The notes under the pieces were generated by a model that ran no database searches, was not told the DNA's origin, and saw nothing but the letters and a program-made list of their open reading frames with translations. The translations under genes and the position numbers were made by a program. This document shows positions 1 through 8,890 of a stretch of 64,000 nt of DNA, one piece after another. Origin of the DNA: Nostoc sp. UHCC 0870 (lineage in GTDB: Bacteria > Cyanobacteriota > Cyanobacteriia > Cyanobacteriales > Nostocaceae); contig NZ_CP091915.1 in NCBI RefSeq assembly GCF_022063185.1, positions 104,339-168,338 on the forward strand. The letters are read 5' to 3'. How positions within the stretch are numbered: position 1 is the first letter of the stretch; the number at the start of each line of letters is the position of its first letter.

Positions 1-78
1 AAGATCCCCTGTAAGGGTACGCAGACTCGCTCTAAGCGTTGGCACAGCCTCTCTAAGAGGGTGTTTATAAAATAATTC

Positions 79-849
79 TTAAGCGGTTGAGCGACTATGA
101 TTACGGGCTAATCGACGTAACATTAAATGCGTCATAGCGGCGTATATCATGGTTTCACTTGTTTGGGGATGATACTCGTAATCTTTACTGAGACGACGAT
201 AACGACCTAACCATGCAAGTGTACGTTCCACAACCCAACGTCGAGGTAATACTTTAAAGCCTGAAGTGTCATCAGAGCGTTTAACAATCTCAATTGCACA
301 GCCAATAAAATACCTGACCCAATCAACTAGTTTTCCAGCATATCCAGCATCTGCCCAAATTAAATGCAGTTTGGGGAATGAGTATTGAATTTTATCTAGT
401 ACCAGTTTTGCTCCGTCACGGTCTTGAATTGAAGCTGTATGTACAACAACCATCAAAATTAAACCCATCGTATCAACAAGGATATGGCGTTTGCGACCAT
501 TAATCTTTTTTCCGGCATCATAGCCCTTCACCCCTCCTTTCTCAGTTGTTTTCACTGTTTGTGAGTCTATAATTCCTGCGGATGGTTCTACATCTCGTCC
601 TTCGAGTTGCCTGAGTTGCGCTCGCAGAACTGAATGAATTTTTTGCCATGTACCTTTGCGCTGCCAACGTTGAAAATATGAGTATACAGTTTGCCATGCT
701 GGTAAATCGTGAGGCATCATTCGCCATGAGCAGCCAGCGCGCAAGATGTAAAAAATCGCATTTACCACTTCCCGCATCTCGATTTCACGCTTTTTTCCAC
801 GTTTGTGCTTACGTTCTGCTGGAATCATTGATTTAATAGACATCTCCAA
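79..849 (-). pseudogene. IS5-family transposase, 5'-truncated
   Basis: DDE transposase of the IS5 family. I see the N-terminal helical region (AGCSWRMMPHDLPAW), first Asp in GIIDSQTVK, second Asp in WADAGYAG, and the Glu region RRWVVERTLAWLGRYRR. Terminal bases near position 57 (GAGGGTGTTTATAAA) look like this element's end. The first codons (M-E-M-S) come from the neighbouring IS, which joins this gene at 838. About 20 native N-terminal residues and the other inverted repeat are missing, and I do not find them on the far side of the inserted IS. The 5' end was therefore probably lost before or during that insertion. Probably inactive. Confidence 0.85.
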
Positions 850-1980
850 AATAGTATTATTCTGTGATAAAAGAACATTAAAGCGTTATTTTGACACAGA
901 AGCATGAGCAATATACTGAATTACATTGAAGAGAATCCTAAACAAACCCAAAGGTTAATAGGTCTGGAATATGAACAGTTACAACAATTAATCATAAATG
1001 GGGAAAGATTATATCATGAAAAAAAAGCTTTACTGGAATCTAAGAAAGTGAGAATTATTGCTGGTGGAGGAGGTCGGAAACCAAAATTATCTATTTCTGA
1101 ACATATCATTTTAACTTTAGTGTATCTCCGACATCTGACAACCTTTCAACTTCTAGGTATTCAGTTTGAAGTAAGTGAGTCTACAGCCAACGATACGTTT
1201 AACTATTGGTTGCCTAACTTGCGAGAATTACTGCCATCAAGTTTGCTTGAACAAGTAAAAAAAAACGCTTCTGACTATGAAGTAGTAAAAGAAATGCTCA
1301 CAGAATATGAATTAATAGTAGATAGCTATGAACAAGTCAGAGAAAGACCTAGAGACAATGATGAACAAAAGAAATATTTTTCAGGTAAGAAGAGTAATCA
1401 TACATTTAAAACTCAAATGATTATTTTACCTGATGCTAGTGATATCGTTGATGTTGTGGCAGGTGAACCTGGTCCAAAAAGCGATATAACTTTGTTCCGA
1501 GAATATCGTTCAGAGTTTGATGCCAAACAAAGATTTAAAGGAGATAAGGCATATCTTGGAGAAGATTTAATTACAACTCCAATTAAGAAACCAAGAAATC
1601 AAGAACTAACAACTGAACAGAAAGAACAGAACAAAATATTTTCATCTAAACGAATCTTTGTTGAACATCGAATACGGTCAGTCAAAATCTTTCGAGTTGT
1701 CCAAGAGAGATTTAGGTTAAATACCCGCAAATATAAGCAAGTAATTTTGACGATTTGTGGGCTAGTAAGGTTACGGATTCGAGGGCTAATATTACCATTA
1801 GAAATATCAGCTATATCATCAGGTTAAAATTATCGCATATAACTAGATATTTTTGCCTAATTATCAACAGCAAATATCTCAAAGTCTTATTTCATCGTAC
1901 AGAATAGCTAATTTAAGATGATTGCATTTAGTGGCTACAGCCTAGCCAAACAAAGGCTTTGACTGTTTTCGGAGATGTCT
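838..1980 (+). mobile_element. IS element copy 1 (IS5/ISL2-like), 1143 bp
   Basis: Complete element with outer inverted repeats AGACATCTCC at 838-847 and GGAGATGTCT at 1971-1980. Beyond the first ten bases the repeats match only partly. Flanks are AAT on both sides, consistent with a 3-bp target duplication. Near-identical copies lie at 30027-31170 (plus) and 51095-52237 (minus). It encodes one 307-residue transposase. It sits against the truncated end of the IS5 transposase gene to its left. Confidence 0.92.
904..1827 (+). CDS. IS5/ISL2-like DDE transposase (copy 1, intact)
   Basis: Transposase of 307 residues with an N-terminal helix-turn-helix region (roughly residues 60-110) and a DDE_Tnp_4-type (HARBI1-like) nuclease domain. 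Candidate catalytic residues are Asp in LIVDSYEQV, Asp in FKGDKAYLGE and Glu in FVEHRIRSVKIFR. The A9 run near 1257-1265 is intact, so the frame is open throughout, unlike copy 2. It differs from copy 3 by a His/Gln change in SISEHIIL. It probably mobilises all three copies in this window. The family group is assigned from memory of the domain and the 3-bp target duplication. Confidence 0.88.
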   Translation: MSNILNYIEENPKQTQRLIGLEYEQLQQLIINGERLYHEKKALLESKKVRIIAGGGGRKPKLSISEHIILTLVYLRHLTTFQLLGIQFEVSESTANDTFNYWLPNLRELLPSSLLEQVKKNASDYEVVKEMLTEYELIVDSYEQVRERPRDNDEQKKYFSGKKSNHTFKTQMIILPDASDIVDVVAGEPGPKSDITLFREYRSEFDAKQRFKGDKAYLGEDLITTPIKKPRNQELTTEQKEQNKIFSSKRIFVEHRIRSVKIFRVVQERFRLNTRKYKQVILTICGLVRLRIRGLILPLEISAISSG

Positions 1981-2048
1981 AATACATAGAAGCCCGCAAC
2001 TCCATCTTCATAAGGTCTTTGCAGAATTGATTCCACAGGTGAATATGT

Positions 2049-2273
2049 ATGAAAACCCCACAGTCTCGTCAGTCTCGCTCCCAAACGCATCTTAACGCCA
2101 AAGCGATCGCTAATCCAGCACGCCGCAAACTTTATGCTCACCAAGCGAAACCTCATGGTGGCAACTCCAATCCCAACCAACCAGAAAGAAAGAGACTGAA
2201 CCGAATGGCACGCTTGATCAGGCAAGAAGCAAAAAGAAATAAAAGCCCTAACAGATTGCAGCACAAGCTTTGA
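2049..2273 (+). CDS. small, very basic hypothetical protein
   Basis: A 74-residue open frame, rich in Lys, Arg, Asn and Gln and without hydrophobic stretches. I recognise no family. A HIP1 site lies inside it (A-K-A-I-A-N) and no clear ribosome binding site precedes the ATG. A longer minus-strand frame overlaps it but has no coding character. It may be a real small nucleic-acid-binding protein or chance; the low confidence reflects this. Confidence 0.35.
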   Translation: MKTPQSRQSRSQTHLNAKAIANPARRKLYAHQAKPHGGNSNPNQPERKRLNRMARLIRQEAKRNKSPNRLQHKL

Positions 2274-2356
2274 AAACATAAATAATTGATGGATAAATTT
2301 CCTGTAGAGACGGCGATTTATCGCATCTCTCTAACCGTCAAGATGAATTTGGTAAC

Positions 2357-2397
2357 GATTTATATCGTAATGAATCAATTCACTCAAGAAATCAAGC
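2357..2397 (+). promoter_or_regulatory. shared ~40-bp upstream motif, copy A
   Basis: First of four related copies (others at 4301, 12351 and 20102 minus). The shared core reads TTTATATCGTAAT, then AATCAATT and AGAAATCAA, with an AGAGTAGT-like element about 20 bp further on. It lies about 200 bp upstream of the secreted repeat protein gene at 2599 and points towards it. Each copy sits in the same orientation in front of a stress or envelope gene, so I infer a common promoter or regulator site. Confidence 0.55.
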
Positions 2398-2598
2398 TAT
2401 AGCCCCTCAGAGTAGTTAACGAGGAGAGTTATCTGAAATCTTGTCCAACAACATTGCCTGATTGACTAACTTTCAGAAAAAGAGCGCAATGAATTGATGA
2501 GTATCAGCAATGAACTTGTCAGTGTGTCAAGCAGGCAGGAAATTCCAGTTCAACCGCTTTAATTCTAGCTACTCTCAACTTATCGGAAGGAACATCTA

Positions 2599-2982
2599 AT
2601 GAAACGCATAATCGCTATCCTGATGCTTGCTCTTCCCCTTGGAGTCTTGGCAAAATCTGCCTCAGCCGCAGAGTTCAATGTTAATGATAGGCAGAATTCA
2701 ACTCGTTCCGGTGTCGTCGAGGTAGGCCGGGTTGCACCAGATCGATTGGCTCAAACCCAGCGCGAACAAACTCGGCGCAATACTACACGCCGTGTCTGGG
2801 TGGCAGGACATTACCAACCTCGGCGATGGGTGCCAGGACATTACCAACCTCGGCGATGGGTGCCAGGACATTACCAATCTCGGCGATGGGTGGCAGGACA
2901 TTACCAATCTCGGCGATGGGTGGCAGGACATTACCAATCTCGGCGATGGGTGCCAGGACACTGGGTAAACCGTCGCGTTTAG
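2599..2982 (+). CDS. secreted protein with tandem W-V-x-G-H-Y repeats
   Basis: A 127-residue protein with a clear signal peptide (positive start, hydrophobic core, cleavage near A-S-A at residues ~21-24). About six tandem ten-residue repeats of the type RRWVPGHYQP or RRWVAGHYQS run from residue ~66 to the C-terminus. At DNA level the repeats are nearly identical 30-bp units. The ribosome binding site GGAAGGA fits the ATG. Such Trp/His/Tyr-rich repeats occur in periplasmic or cell-surface proteins of unknown function. Motif copy A lies upstream. Repeat number probably varies between strains by slippage. Confidence 0.8.
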   Translation: MKRIIAILMLALPLGVLAKSASAAEFNVNDRQNSTRSGVVEVGRVAPDRLAQTQREQTRRNTTRRVWVAGHYQPRRWVPGHYQPRRWVPGHYQSRRWVAGHYQSRRWVAGHYQSRRWVPGHWVNRRV

Positions 2983-3168
2983 CATCATGCGCTTGAAAGG
3001 TTGGATTGGGCGATCGCTTTCCCATTTACGCCAAGTCTATCGCAGAATCAGTAAATGCAGTAGCAGCGATCGCAGGTATCGTAAACTAAAAATAAGCGGT
3101 CTATGAGGTAAAATGCAGATCGAGTAAAAAGTCATTTTTCCTTTAAACAATTACAATCCAAAAATAGT

Positions 3169-3615
3169 ATGAGTGAATTAGTTGTAGTCAATTTCGATGA
3201 CAAATATAAAGCAGATGAAGTACTTTTAGAACTACTCAAACTTGAGCGAGAAAACTTAGCAGATTTGAAAGATGCAGTTGTGATTACCAAAAATGCAGAT
3301 GGTAAGATTAGGGTTAAACCATATCACGATTTGGTTGAACCTGGAGACCTGAGTAATGAACTCTGGGGTGGAATCATTAGCGCAGTTTTCTTTCATCGCA
3401 CTTTTACTATTAAAGAGGGTACATTTGATAGTAGTTTTTTAACAGAAATTGAAGAATCTTTAAAACCAAATTCTTCATCATTGTTTGTTCTAATTTCCTC
3501 CGTTAATCTAGAGAAAATAATTGCAGAATTTAATCGTTTTGGAGGAAAGTTAATTAGAACAAGTTTTTCTCAAGACAAAATTGAGAACTTGCAAAAAACT
3601 CTTAGTCCTGCTTAG
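3169..3615 (+). CDS. DUF1269-family protein lacking the membrane core
   Basis: The N-terminus (SELVVVNFDDKYKADEVLLELLKL) and C-terminus (LKPNSSSLFVLISS, FGGKLIRTSFS) match the DUF1269 family, which is common in cyanobacterial stress gene sets. The 148-residue length is slightly short. The usual central Gly/Ala-rich hydrophobic hairpin is replaced by a short polar stretch (residues ~62-90), so this copy is probably soluble. The function of the family is unknown. It stands alone, about 190 bp after the repeat protein gene. Confidence 0.75.
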   Translation: MSELVVVNFDDKYKADEVLLELLKLERENLADLKDAVVITKNADGKIRVKPYHDLVEPGDLSNELWGGIISAVFFHRTFTIKEGTFDSSFLTEIEESLKPNSSSLFVLISSVNLEKIIAEFNRFGGKLIRTSFSQDKIENLQKTLSPA

Positions 3616-4300
3616 AGGTTGTTTGAAAAGTTGACAATTGATTAAAAAAATATCTGTGATTTTACTCCTTGCATGACCAAACTGTGAACCATAGCGTGAC
3701 CAAAAGTTAACGTAATTTCAAGGTTTTTAGCCAATCAAAAACCTAACTTTATGAATCAAATTATGTCCGCGTGTTTTAAATGCGAACCATAATGCAACCA
3801 AAAGTTTTATTTTTTGACTTGGTAAAAAATGCAGAGCAAGACACACTAATTTAACCCTTAAATTTTAAACTTTCGGTCAAAATTTGGTTCAAAATGCCCA
3901 CAATATGGTTCAAAAATATGTTTAGCCAAAAATTGAGTGATAAAGCGATCGCCTGAAATCTGAATTTTTATTTCTCTCTCATCGCGGTACGGTACAAATG
4001 AACTATAAGACCATGTTCCTTGCTGTAATTAAGTTTTGAGTTTTTTGAACTCCATTTATAGCTTTGAACTATATGTTGTCCTAGTACAGAGTGAAGTATT
4101 TCGTGACCGTTTGGCTAAATTATCGTTCAAATCACAATATCTCAGGGTATAACCTGTAGATATGTAGATACAGCACAGCAGCATTAAAAGCTGTGATTAT
4201 TAGTAAAGCATACTGAACTGTATTTAGTTATAGGGGTAAAGCTATAAAAAATACCTTTACCCGTTATTGTATCCTCAAAATTTTTATTGCTTTTGATTAC
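3616..4300. other. gene-free AT-rich spacer
   Basis: About 690 bases with no credible reading frame on either strand. It is AT-rich with several short near-repeats (CCAAAAGTT twice; GTTCAAAAT-type words), perhaps a decayed region. I see no RNA gene or hairpin with a U-tract. Confidence 0.5.
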
Positions 4301-4341
4301 AATTTATATCGTAATCAATTAATTCATGCAGTAAATCAAAC
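4301..4341 (+). promoter_or_regulatory. shared ~40-bp upstream motif, copy B
   Basis: Second copy of the motif described at 2357: TTTATATCGTAATC, AATTAATTCATGCAG, then AAATCAAAC, followed by CAAAGTAGT. It lies about 115 bp before the gene at 4457 and has the same orientation. It could serve both that gene and the next one at 4896. Confidence 0.55.
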
Positions 4342-4456
4342 GGTACTCGTCCAAAGTAGTGGAACAGTATAAAAAACGAGATGATTTAATGACTATGATG
4401 TTAAGTATCTTCATTTTGAACCTATTTATAACAGAATATAGGAGCGTAATGGAGTC

Positions 4457-4801
4457 ATGGAAGAAAAATCGATCGCAACTCTGCCAGCTAATTCACTCCC
4501 TCTAGATCATCGGGGAGTAGAAACTCTTTCTGTGCTAGATATGGGTTTCCTGATAGTAGTCAGCGCTATGATTATTTCGGTGATCGCTACTTTAATTTAT
4601 GCCTTCATTCCTAAGCGGGTGCAGCAGTATTTATTTAGCCTCAAATTGCCTCACAAAGCCAAGTGTCCTCACTGTCGATATTTTAGTCATAATTCATATC
4701 TCAAATGCACCGTCCATCCATCAACTGTGCTAACCGATCAAGCCATTAATTGTTTAGATTACAGTCCACATAATCAGGTGAAACTAGTTGAAGAAGATTA
4801 G
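4457..4801 (+). CDS. small membrane protein with Cys-rich tail
   Basis: 114 residues: a polar N-terminus, one transmembrane helix (about residues 29-50, GFLIVVSAMIISVIATLIYAF), then a cytoplasmic-looking tail with CPHCRYFSHNSYLKC and a later Cys. These could bind a metal or form disulfides. I do not recognise the family. GGAG two bases before the ATG, plus AGGAG further upstream, support the start. It is followed after 94 bp by the bactofilin-like gene, and motif copy B lies upstream, so the two are probably co-expressed. Confidence 0.65.
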   Translation: MEEKSIATLPANSLPLDHRGVETLSVLDMGFLIVVSAMIISVIATLIYAFIPKRVQQYLFSLKLPHKAKCPHCRYFSHNSYLKCTVHPSTVLTDQAINCLDYSPHNQVKLVEED

Positions 4802-4895
4802 AGAAGATTGTTGAAGATAATTCCCTCTGCCTCTTCGGTCAAGTATTGCCTAATTTAACTGGCGAGATTGGAAAATAAAATTAGGAGTCTTAACC

Positions 4896-5795
4896 ATGAG
4901 CTGGAAGCAGTTGACAATCGTGTTTATCTCTACGATAGTATTTCTGTTTGCCGGAAATGCGATCGCACAGACTGATCTAAATATTAATAATACCAATCTG
5001 ATTCGATTGGGCGGAAATGTCACGGTTGTAGAAAAACAAGTTGTAGAAAATGCTATTGCCATTGGTGGTTCGGCGATCGTCCAACCCAATGGACGGGTGA
5101 CACAAACTGCGATCGCTATCGGTGGAAATATCATTCTCAAGCAAGGCGCACGGGTAGATGGCGATGCCTATGCGATCGGTGGCAAAGTCGTATTAGCAGA
5201 AGGAGCCACAATTGGCGGCTCAAACAGCACATTCAACGGTCAATATAATCAACGAGGCATGACGGGAATTTACCGTCATCGAGATCGATTTTTGCCGATG
5301 TATTTCTTTCAGGCTGTTTTTCGGATTTTCTCTGAGATCGTCGGTGCAATTCTGGGCATAATTTTATTACAAACCGCACCACCTTTTCTGCCGAATTTAG
5401 CAGCTACCGTGCGTCAATATCCCGGTAAAAGCGCCTTATGGGGAATTGGGGCAATGTTTACCTTATTTGCCCTTAACATTTTTTTAGCAATCACCCTAAT
5501 TGGTATTCCATTGATTCCACTCCTGATGTTGATGGTGAGTCTGACATCATTGGTTGGGGCATTGGGAATTTCACTATTCATCGGTCAACAAGTGGTAAAA
5601 AGCGATTTTCTTACAGAGAGGCTACACCAACGGCAAAGCAGCTTGCAGCAGTTCTTGATTGGGTTGCTGATTGTCACAGTACTTGCGCTGATTCCATTTG
5701 TGGGCGGGATTGTAGTGTTTGTTGTGAGTCTGTTGGGCTTGGGATCGCTCCTTAGCTGGCAATTTGGTAAGACACAACCCCCGGTTTTGGGGTAA
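4896..5795 (+). CDS. bactofilin-like (polymer-forming) membrane protein, paralogue 1
   Basis: 299 residues: signal peptide (cleavage near NAIA-Q at ~25), then a right-handed beta-helix-like stretch (residues ~27-112) with recurring AIGG-x-I/V units as in polymer-forming cytoskeletal/bactofilin domains. Three to four transmembrane helices follow (about 143-165, 180-205, 207-230, 255-285). The membrane part probably anchors a surface- or periplasm-facing beta-helix. RBS AGGAG precedes the ATG. A clear paralogue lies at 33877-34746. Exact function unknown; envelope stress or cell-shape roles are inference. Confidence 0.75.
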   Translation: MSWKQLTIVFISTIVFLFAGNAIAQTDLNINNTNLIRLGGNVTVVEKQVVENAIAIGGSAIVQPNGRVTQTAIAIGGNIILKQGARVDGDAYAIGGKVVLAEGATIGGSNSTFNGQYNQRGMTGIYRHRDRFLPMYFFQAVFRIFSEIVGAILGIILLQTAPPFLPNLAATVRQYPGKSALWGIGAMFTLFALNIFLAITLIGIPLIPLLMLMVSLTSLVGALGISLFIGQQVVKSDFLTERLHQRQSSLQQFLIGLLIVTVLALIPFVGGIVVFVVSLLGLGSLLSWQFGKTQPPVLG

Positions 5796-6145
5796 CTGAC
5801 GCTCCACATCCTGTAGATGGATGAGATATTACGGCGATTAAGTAACAGTTACTTAAATCAGCTTTGCAGCATCTCATCGCCACTGAATTATTTTTTATCG
5901 TTTCAACTAGTAGTACGCCAAGTCAACAATGCTTGGTTTGTAGTGAGAGCTTCACCGCTCAAATCAAAGACTAAAGTCCTTAGTACGAACTTATTCACCC
6001 ATCACCGTTAGTGTGGTGGACTACTAGTAGTCTGTCAAGCCAAAAATGCTTACGTAAACTAAGTTTTAGAATCTTTCTCTCTGTGTTCTCTGTGCCTCTG
6101 TGGTTCGTTATTAAATTGTTAATACAGTCTTTTGAGGGTTATTTA
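5796..6145. other. non-coding spacer before the glycolytic genes
   Basis: 350 bases without a supported gene. Short open frames here have no coding character. It contains two CTAGTAGT-type words flanking a ~120-bp stretch (5909 and 6022) that may be remnants of a small repeat. The pyruvate kinase promoter is presumably here. Confidence 0.45.
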
Positions 6146-7702
6146 ATGACAATTTCTACTCTAGAGCATAATCAGGAAGAAGATACTTTTGACTACCTTG
6201 CATTAGACCTATCTAATCCTTGTGTCTTATTAAATACGCTGCAAAAATTGCGTCAGGTGGTTGTTCAAGAAGGGCAAGACATTTTTTACCAGTGGCGTTC
6301 GCGCCAGCGTTGCGGAGCAATCTCGCGCATTCAACGACAAGAGTTTCTCAGCAGTGGACTCAATCTTGCCCATTACATGGCTCTACGAAGACATGACCTA
6401 CGTCCTCTGCAAGCTACCTTAATCCCCTGGGGCTTATCTTCTTTGGGTCGTTTGGAAGCGCGAGTCATGCCGAATTTAGATGCGGTGATTGCCACTCTGG
6501 GGGCAATCTGTCAGGTAAGTTCGGCTAGTTTGCCGATTCGTCCTTCTATTGGGGCATTTCTGGAGGGCGATCGCCTACTTCACCAACATACCGAAGATGT
6601 GTTTGGTCAGACTTTAGCTCATCGCCGGGTCAGAATCATGGTGACATTGCCAATGGAAGCCGCCAGCCATTACGAATTTGTCCGGGATCTGCTTCAGCGA
6701 GGGACTAACTGTGTACGCATTAACTGTGCCCACGATCACGCTAACCTTTGGGAAGCGATGATTGGCAATGTCCGTCTGGCAGAGAAAGAAACCGGAAATT
6801 CCTGCAAAGTCTTAATGGATCTGGCAGGGCCGAAGCCCCGGATTGGCTTAGTAATGACACCTAATCAGAAACACCGCATCTTTCAAGGGGAATGTCTTGT
6901 CTTAACCCGTGATATGCCTAGTATGACAAATGCTAAGTGTTTCCAGGCAAATTGTACTCTCCCTGGAGTACTCGATCAATTGCAGGTGGGCGCAACTGCC
7001 TGGATTGATGATGGTCGTATTGGAGCGCGTGTAGAATCTCTTACGGATCAGGGTGTTATTTTACGCATCACCCATGCGAGTTTAAAGGGTAGTAAACTTC
7101 TGCCAGACAAGGGGCTTAACTTCCCCGATACAGATTTGCAACTTAGCCCACTTACTGATAAAGATCGAGAGGATTTAGATTTTGTTGCCACCCATGCCGA
7201 TATTGTGGGCTATTCTTTTGTGCAATCTGCGAATGATATTAAACTGCTCCAGCAAGAGTTAGCAAATCGGATGCCTCAAAAGAGTGAAATTGCCATTGTT
7301 GCTAAGATTGAAACACCCCAAGCCGTCAGTAATTTACCTGAGTTGATTGTGCAAGCAGCAGGTCAACAACCCTTTGCGGTGATGATTGCTAGAGGCGATT
7401 TGGCCATCGCAATTGGGTATCAACGACTGGCTGAAATGCAAGAAGAAATTCTCTGGCTCTGTGAGGCGGCTCATATCCCGGTGATTTGGGCAACTCAGGT
7501 GCTAGAAAATCTGGTGAAGAAAGGCATTCCCTCACGAGCAGAAATGACGGATGCAGCAATGGCAGAGCGGGCTGAGTGCGTCATGCTCAACAAGGGCCCG
7601 TTTGTTGCTGAAGCCGTGACGATTTTGGATGATGTCTTGACTCGGATGCAGACGCATCAATTAAAGAAAACACCTCAACTCCGGGCGCTCCACTCCTGGT
7701 AA
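6146..7702 (+). CDS. pyk: pyruvate kinase, atypical (N-terminal extension, no C-terminal domain)
   Basis: Catalyses phosphoenolpyruvate plus ADP to pyruvate plus ATP. The frame is open from 6011, but ATG 6146 (with GAGGG upstream) is the likely start, giving 518 residues. Residues ~1-150 are an extension unlike classical enzymes. The barrel then shows the substrate/metal motif DLAGPKPRIG, the active-site Lys in IVAKIETPQ, MIARGDLAIAIG, and the signature region WATQVLENLVKKGIPSRAEMTD. The chain ends soon after LNKGPF, so the allosteric C-terminal domain is absent. A GC-rich dispersed repeat lies in frame at 6294-6330. Lactate dehydrogenase and phosphoglycerate mutase follow. Confidence 0.85.
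   Translation: MTISTLEHNQEEDTFDYLALDLSNPCVLLNTLQKLRQVVVQEGQDIFYQWRSRQRCGAISRIQRQEFLSSGLNLAHYMALRRHDLRPLQATLIPWGLSSLGRLEARVMPNLDAVIATLGAICQVSSASLPIRPSIGAFLEGDRLLHQHTEDVFGQTLAHRRVRIMVTLPMEAASHYEFVRDLLQRGTNCVRINCAHDHANLWEAMIGNVRLAEKETGNSCKVLMDLAGPKPRIGLVMTPNQKHRIFQGECLVLTRDMPSMTNAKCFQANCTLPGVLDQLQVGATAWIDDGRIGARVESLTDQGVILRITHASLKGSKLLPDKGLNFPDTDLQLSPLTDKDREDLDFVATHADIVGYSFVQSANDIKLLQQELANRMPQKSEIAIVAKIETPQAVSNLPELIVQAAGQQPFAVMIARGDLAIAIGYQRLAEMQEEILWLCEAAHIPVIWATQVLENLVKKGIPSRAEMTDAAMAERAECVMLNKGPFVAEAVTILDDVLTRMQTHQLKKTPQLRALHSW
6294..6330 (+). repeat. GC-rich short dispersed repeat inside pyruvate kinase
   Basis: A palindromic GC-rich stretch (GGCGTTCGCGCCAGCGTTGC and onward) unlike the surrounding coding sequence. 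It resembles short dispersed repeats known from heterocystous cyanobacteria. It is read in frame as W-R-S-R-Q-R-C-G-A-I within the N-terminal extension, so it adds residues without breaking the gene. The boundaries are approximate. Confidence 0.45.
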
Positions 7703-7847
7703 GTGCATAAGGTCAAACAATTTTGGATTTTAGATTGACCAAATAATTACTAATTCGTAATTCGTAATTAAAGAGGGTACAAGCCCCCACTGATTGTAAC
7801 TACGAATTATGTTGACGATCGCTTACTAAGTTATTGCAGCAGTAAAA

Positions 7848-8834
7848 ATGTTTGAAACCCTCTTTACGCCTAATCCCAGTGTTGAAAATAAAGTCAGCAT
7901 CCGTCCTCGCAAAGGTGTCATTATTGGTGCTGGACAAGTAGGGATGGCATGTGCCTATTCGATGATGATCCAAAACTGTTTTGATGAGTTAATTCTTCAA
8001 GATATTCAGACAGAGCGGCTTCAGGGAGAGGTCATGGATCTAAGGCATGGCATTCCTTTTGTCGAACCTGTTGAGATTAAAGCTGGCACAGTTGCCGATG
8101 TCGGAGAGAATGCAGACCTGGTAATTATTACTGCTGGAGCCAGTCAGAAGCCGGGAGAGAGCCGCCTCGACTTGGTTGTACGCAACGTTGCCATCTTTAA
8201 GAGCTTGATTGCAGATGTCGTCAAATATTGCCCCAATGCTATCTTGCTGATTGTCAGCAATCCCGTAGACATTATGACTTATGTGACACTAAAGCTCTCC
8301 GCTTTTCCTGCTGCTAGGGTAATTGGCTCTGGAACGGTGCTTGACTCTGCCCGTTTTCGTACCCTGCTGGCGCAGAAAATGGGCATTGATTCACGCAGTG
8401 TTCATGCTTACATCATTGGTGAACATGGCGACAGTGAAGTGCCCGTTTGGAGCAAGGTGAATATTGCCGGAATGCCTCTCTATGACCGAGAGGGTAATTC
8501 GGCAGTAGATAAGGCTGCACAAGAGATTTTTGAGCGCGTTAAAAACGCTGGCTACGAAATCATCAAACGCAAAGGGTGTACTTCCTACGCCATTGGATTG
8601 GCAACGACTGAAATTGTCCAAGCCATTCTGCGTGGACAGGAGCGTATTCTTACAGTTAGCTCCCTGGTGAATGACTTCTATGGCATTAGCGATGTTTGTC
8701 TCAGCCTACCCTCTGTCGTCAATGAAAAAGGTGTCATTAAGAGGGTCAACTTTACTCTCAACGACATGGAGCAACAACAGCTTATTCATTCTGCACAGAT
8801 TCTGCGTGACATTTTTGACACCCTGGAACTCTAG
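7848..8834 (+). CDS. ldh: L-lactate dehydrogenase
   Basis: NAD-dependent reduction of pyruvate to L-lactate in the cytoplasm. 328 residues. Rossmann motif GAGQVG at 27-32. The substrate loop A-S-Q-K-P-G-E-S-R (Q100, R106) has Gln, which specifies lactate rather than malate dehydrogenase. Other features are SNPVD at 137-141, the Asp-Arg pair around D166/R169, and the proton-relay His193 in GEHGDSEV. It follows pyruvate kinase by 145 bp and precedes a phosphoglycerate mutase by 56 bp on the same strand. The trio could channel 3-phosphoglycerate towards lactate (enolase is not here). Lactate fermentation in the dark or without oxygen is the inferred role. Confidence 0.93.
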   Translation: MFETLFTPNPSVENKVSIRPRKGVIIGAGQVGMACAYSMMIQNCFDELILQDIQTERLQGEVMDLRHGIPFVEPVEIKAGTVADVGENADLVIITAGASQKPGESRLDLVVRNVAIFKSLIADVVKYCPNAILLIVSNPVDIMTYVTLKLSAFPAARVIGSGTVLDSARFRTLLAQKMGIDSRSVHAYIIGEHGDSEVPVWSKVNIAGMPLYDREGNSAVDKAAQEIFERVKNAGYEIIKRKGCTSYAIGLATTEIVQAILRGQERILTVSSLVNDFYGISDVCLSLPSVVNEKGVIKRVNFTLNDMEQQQLIHSAQILRDIFDTLEL

Positions 8835-8890
8835 AACCACGCGATCTGCTTGCAGCAGCGCTTCGCTATCGCATACCGAAGCAGTACACA

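Noticed and set aside
1935..2279. 114-residue minus-strand frame
   Set aside because: It runs into the IS end and has erratic composition; probably a shadow of the plus-strand small frame.
2810..2965. Regularly spaced ~30-bp repeats that might be a CRISPR array
   Set aside because: The units are contiguous without unique spacers and lie in frame inside a signal-peptide protein; it is a protein repeat.
5817..6145. Open frames at 5817-6011 and the upstream extension of pyruvate kinase from 6011
   Set aside because: No coding character or ribosome binding site; ATG 6146 has a suitable upstream GAGGG and begins recognisable sequence.
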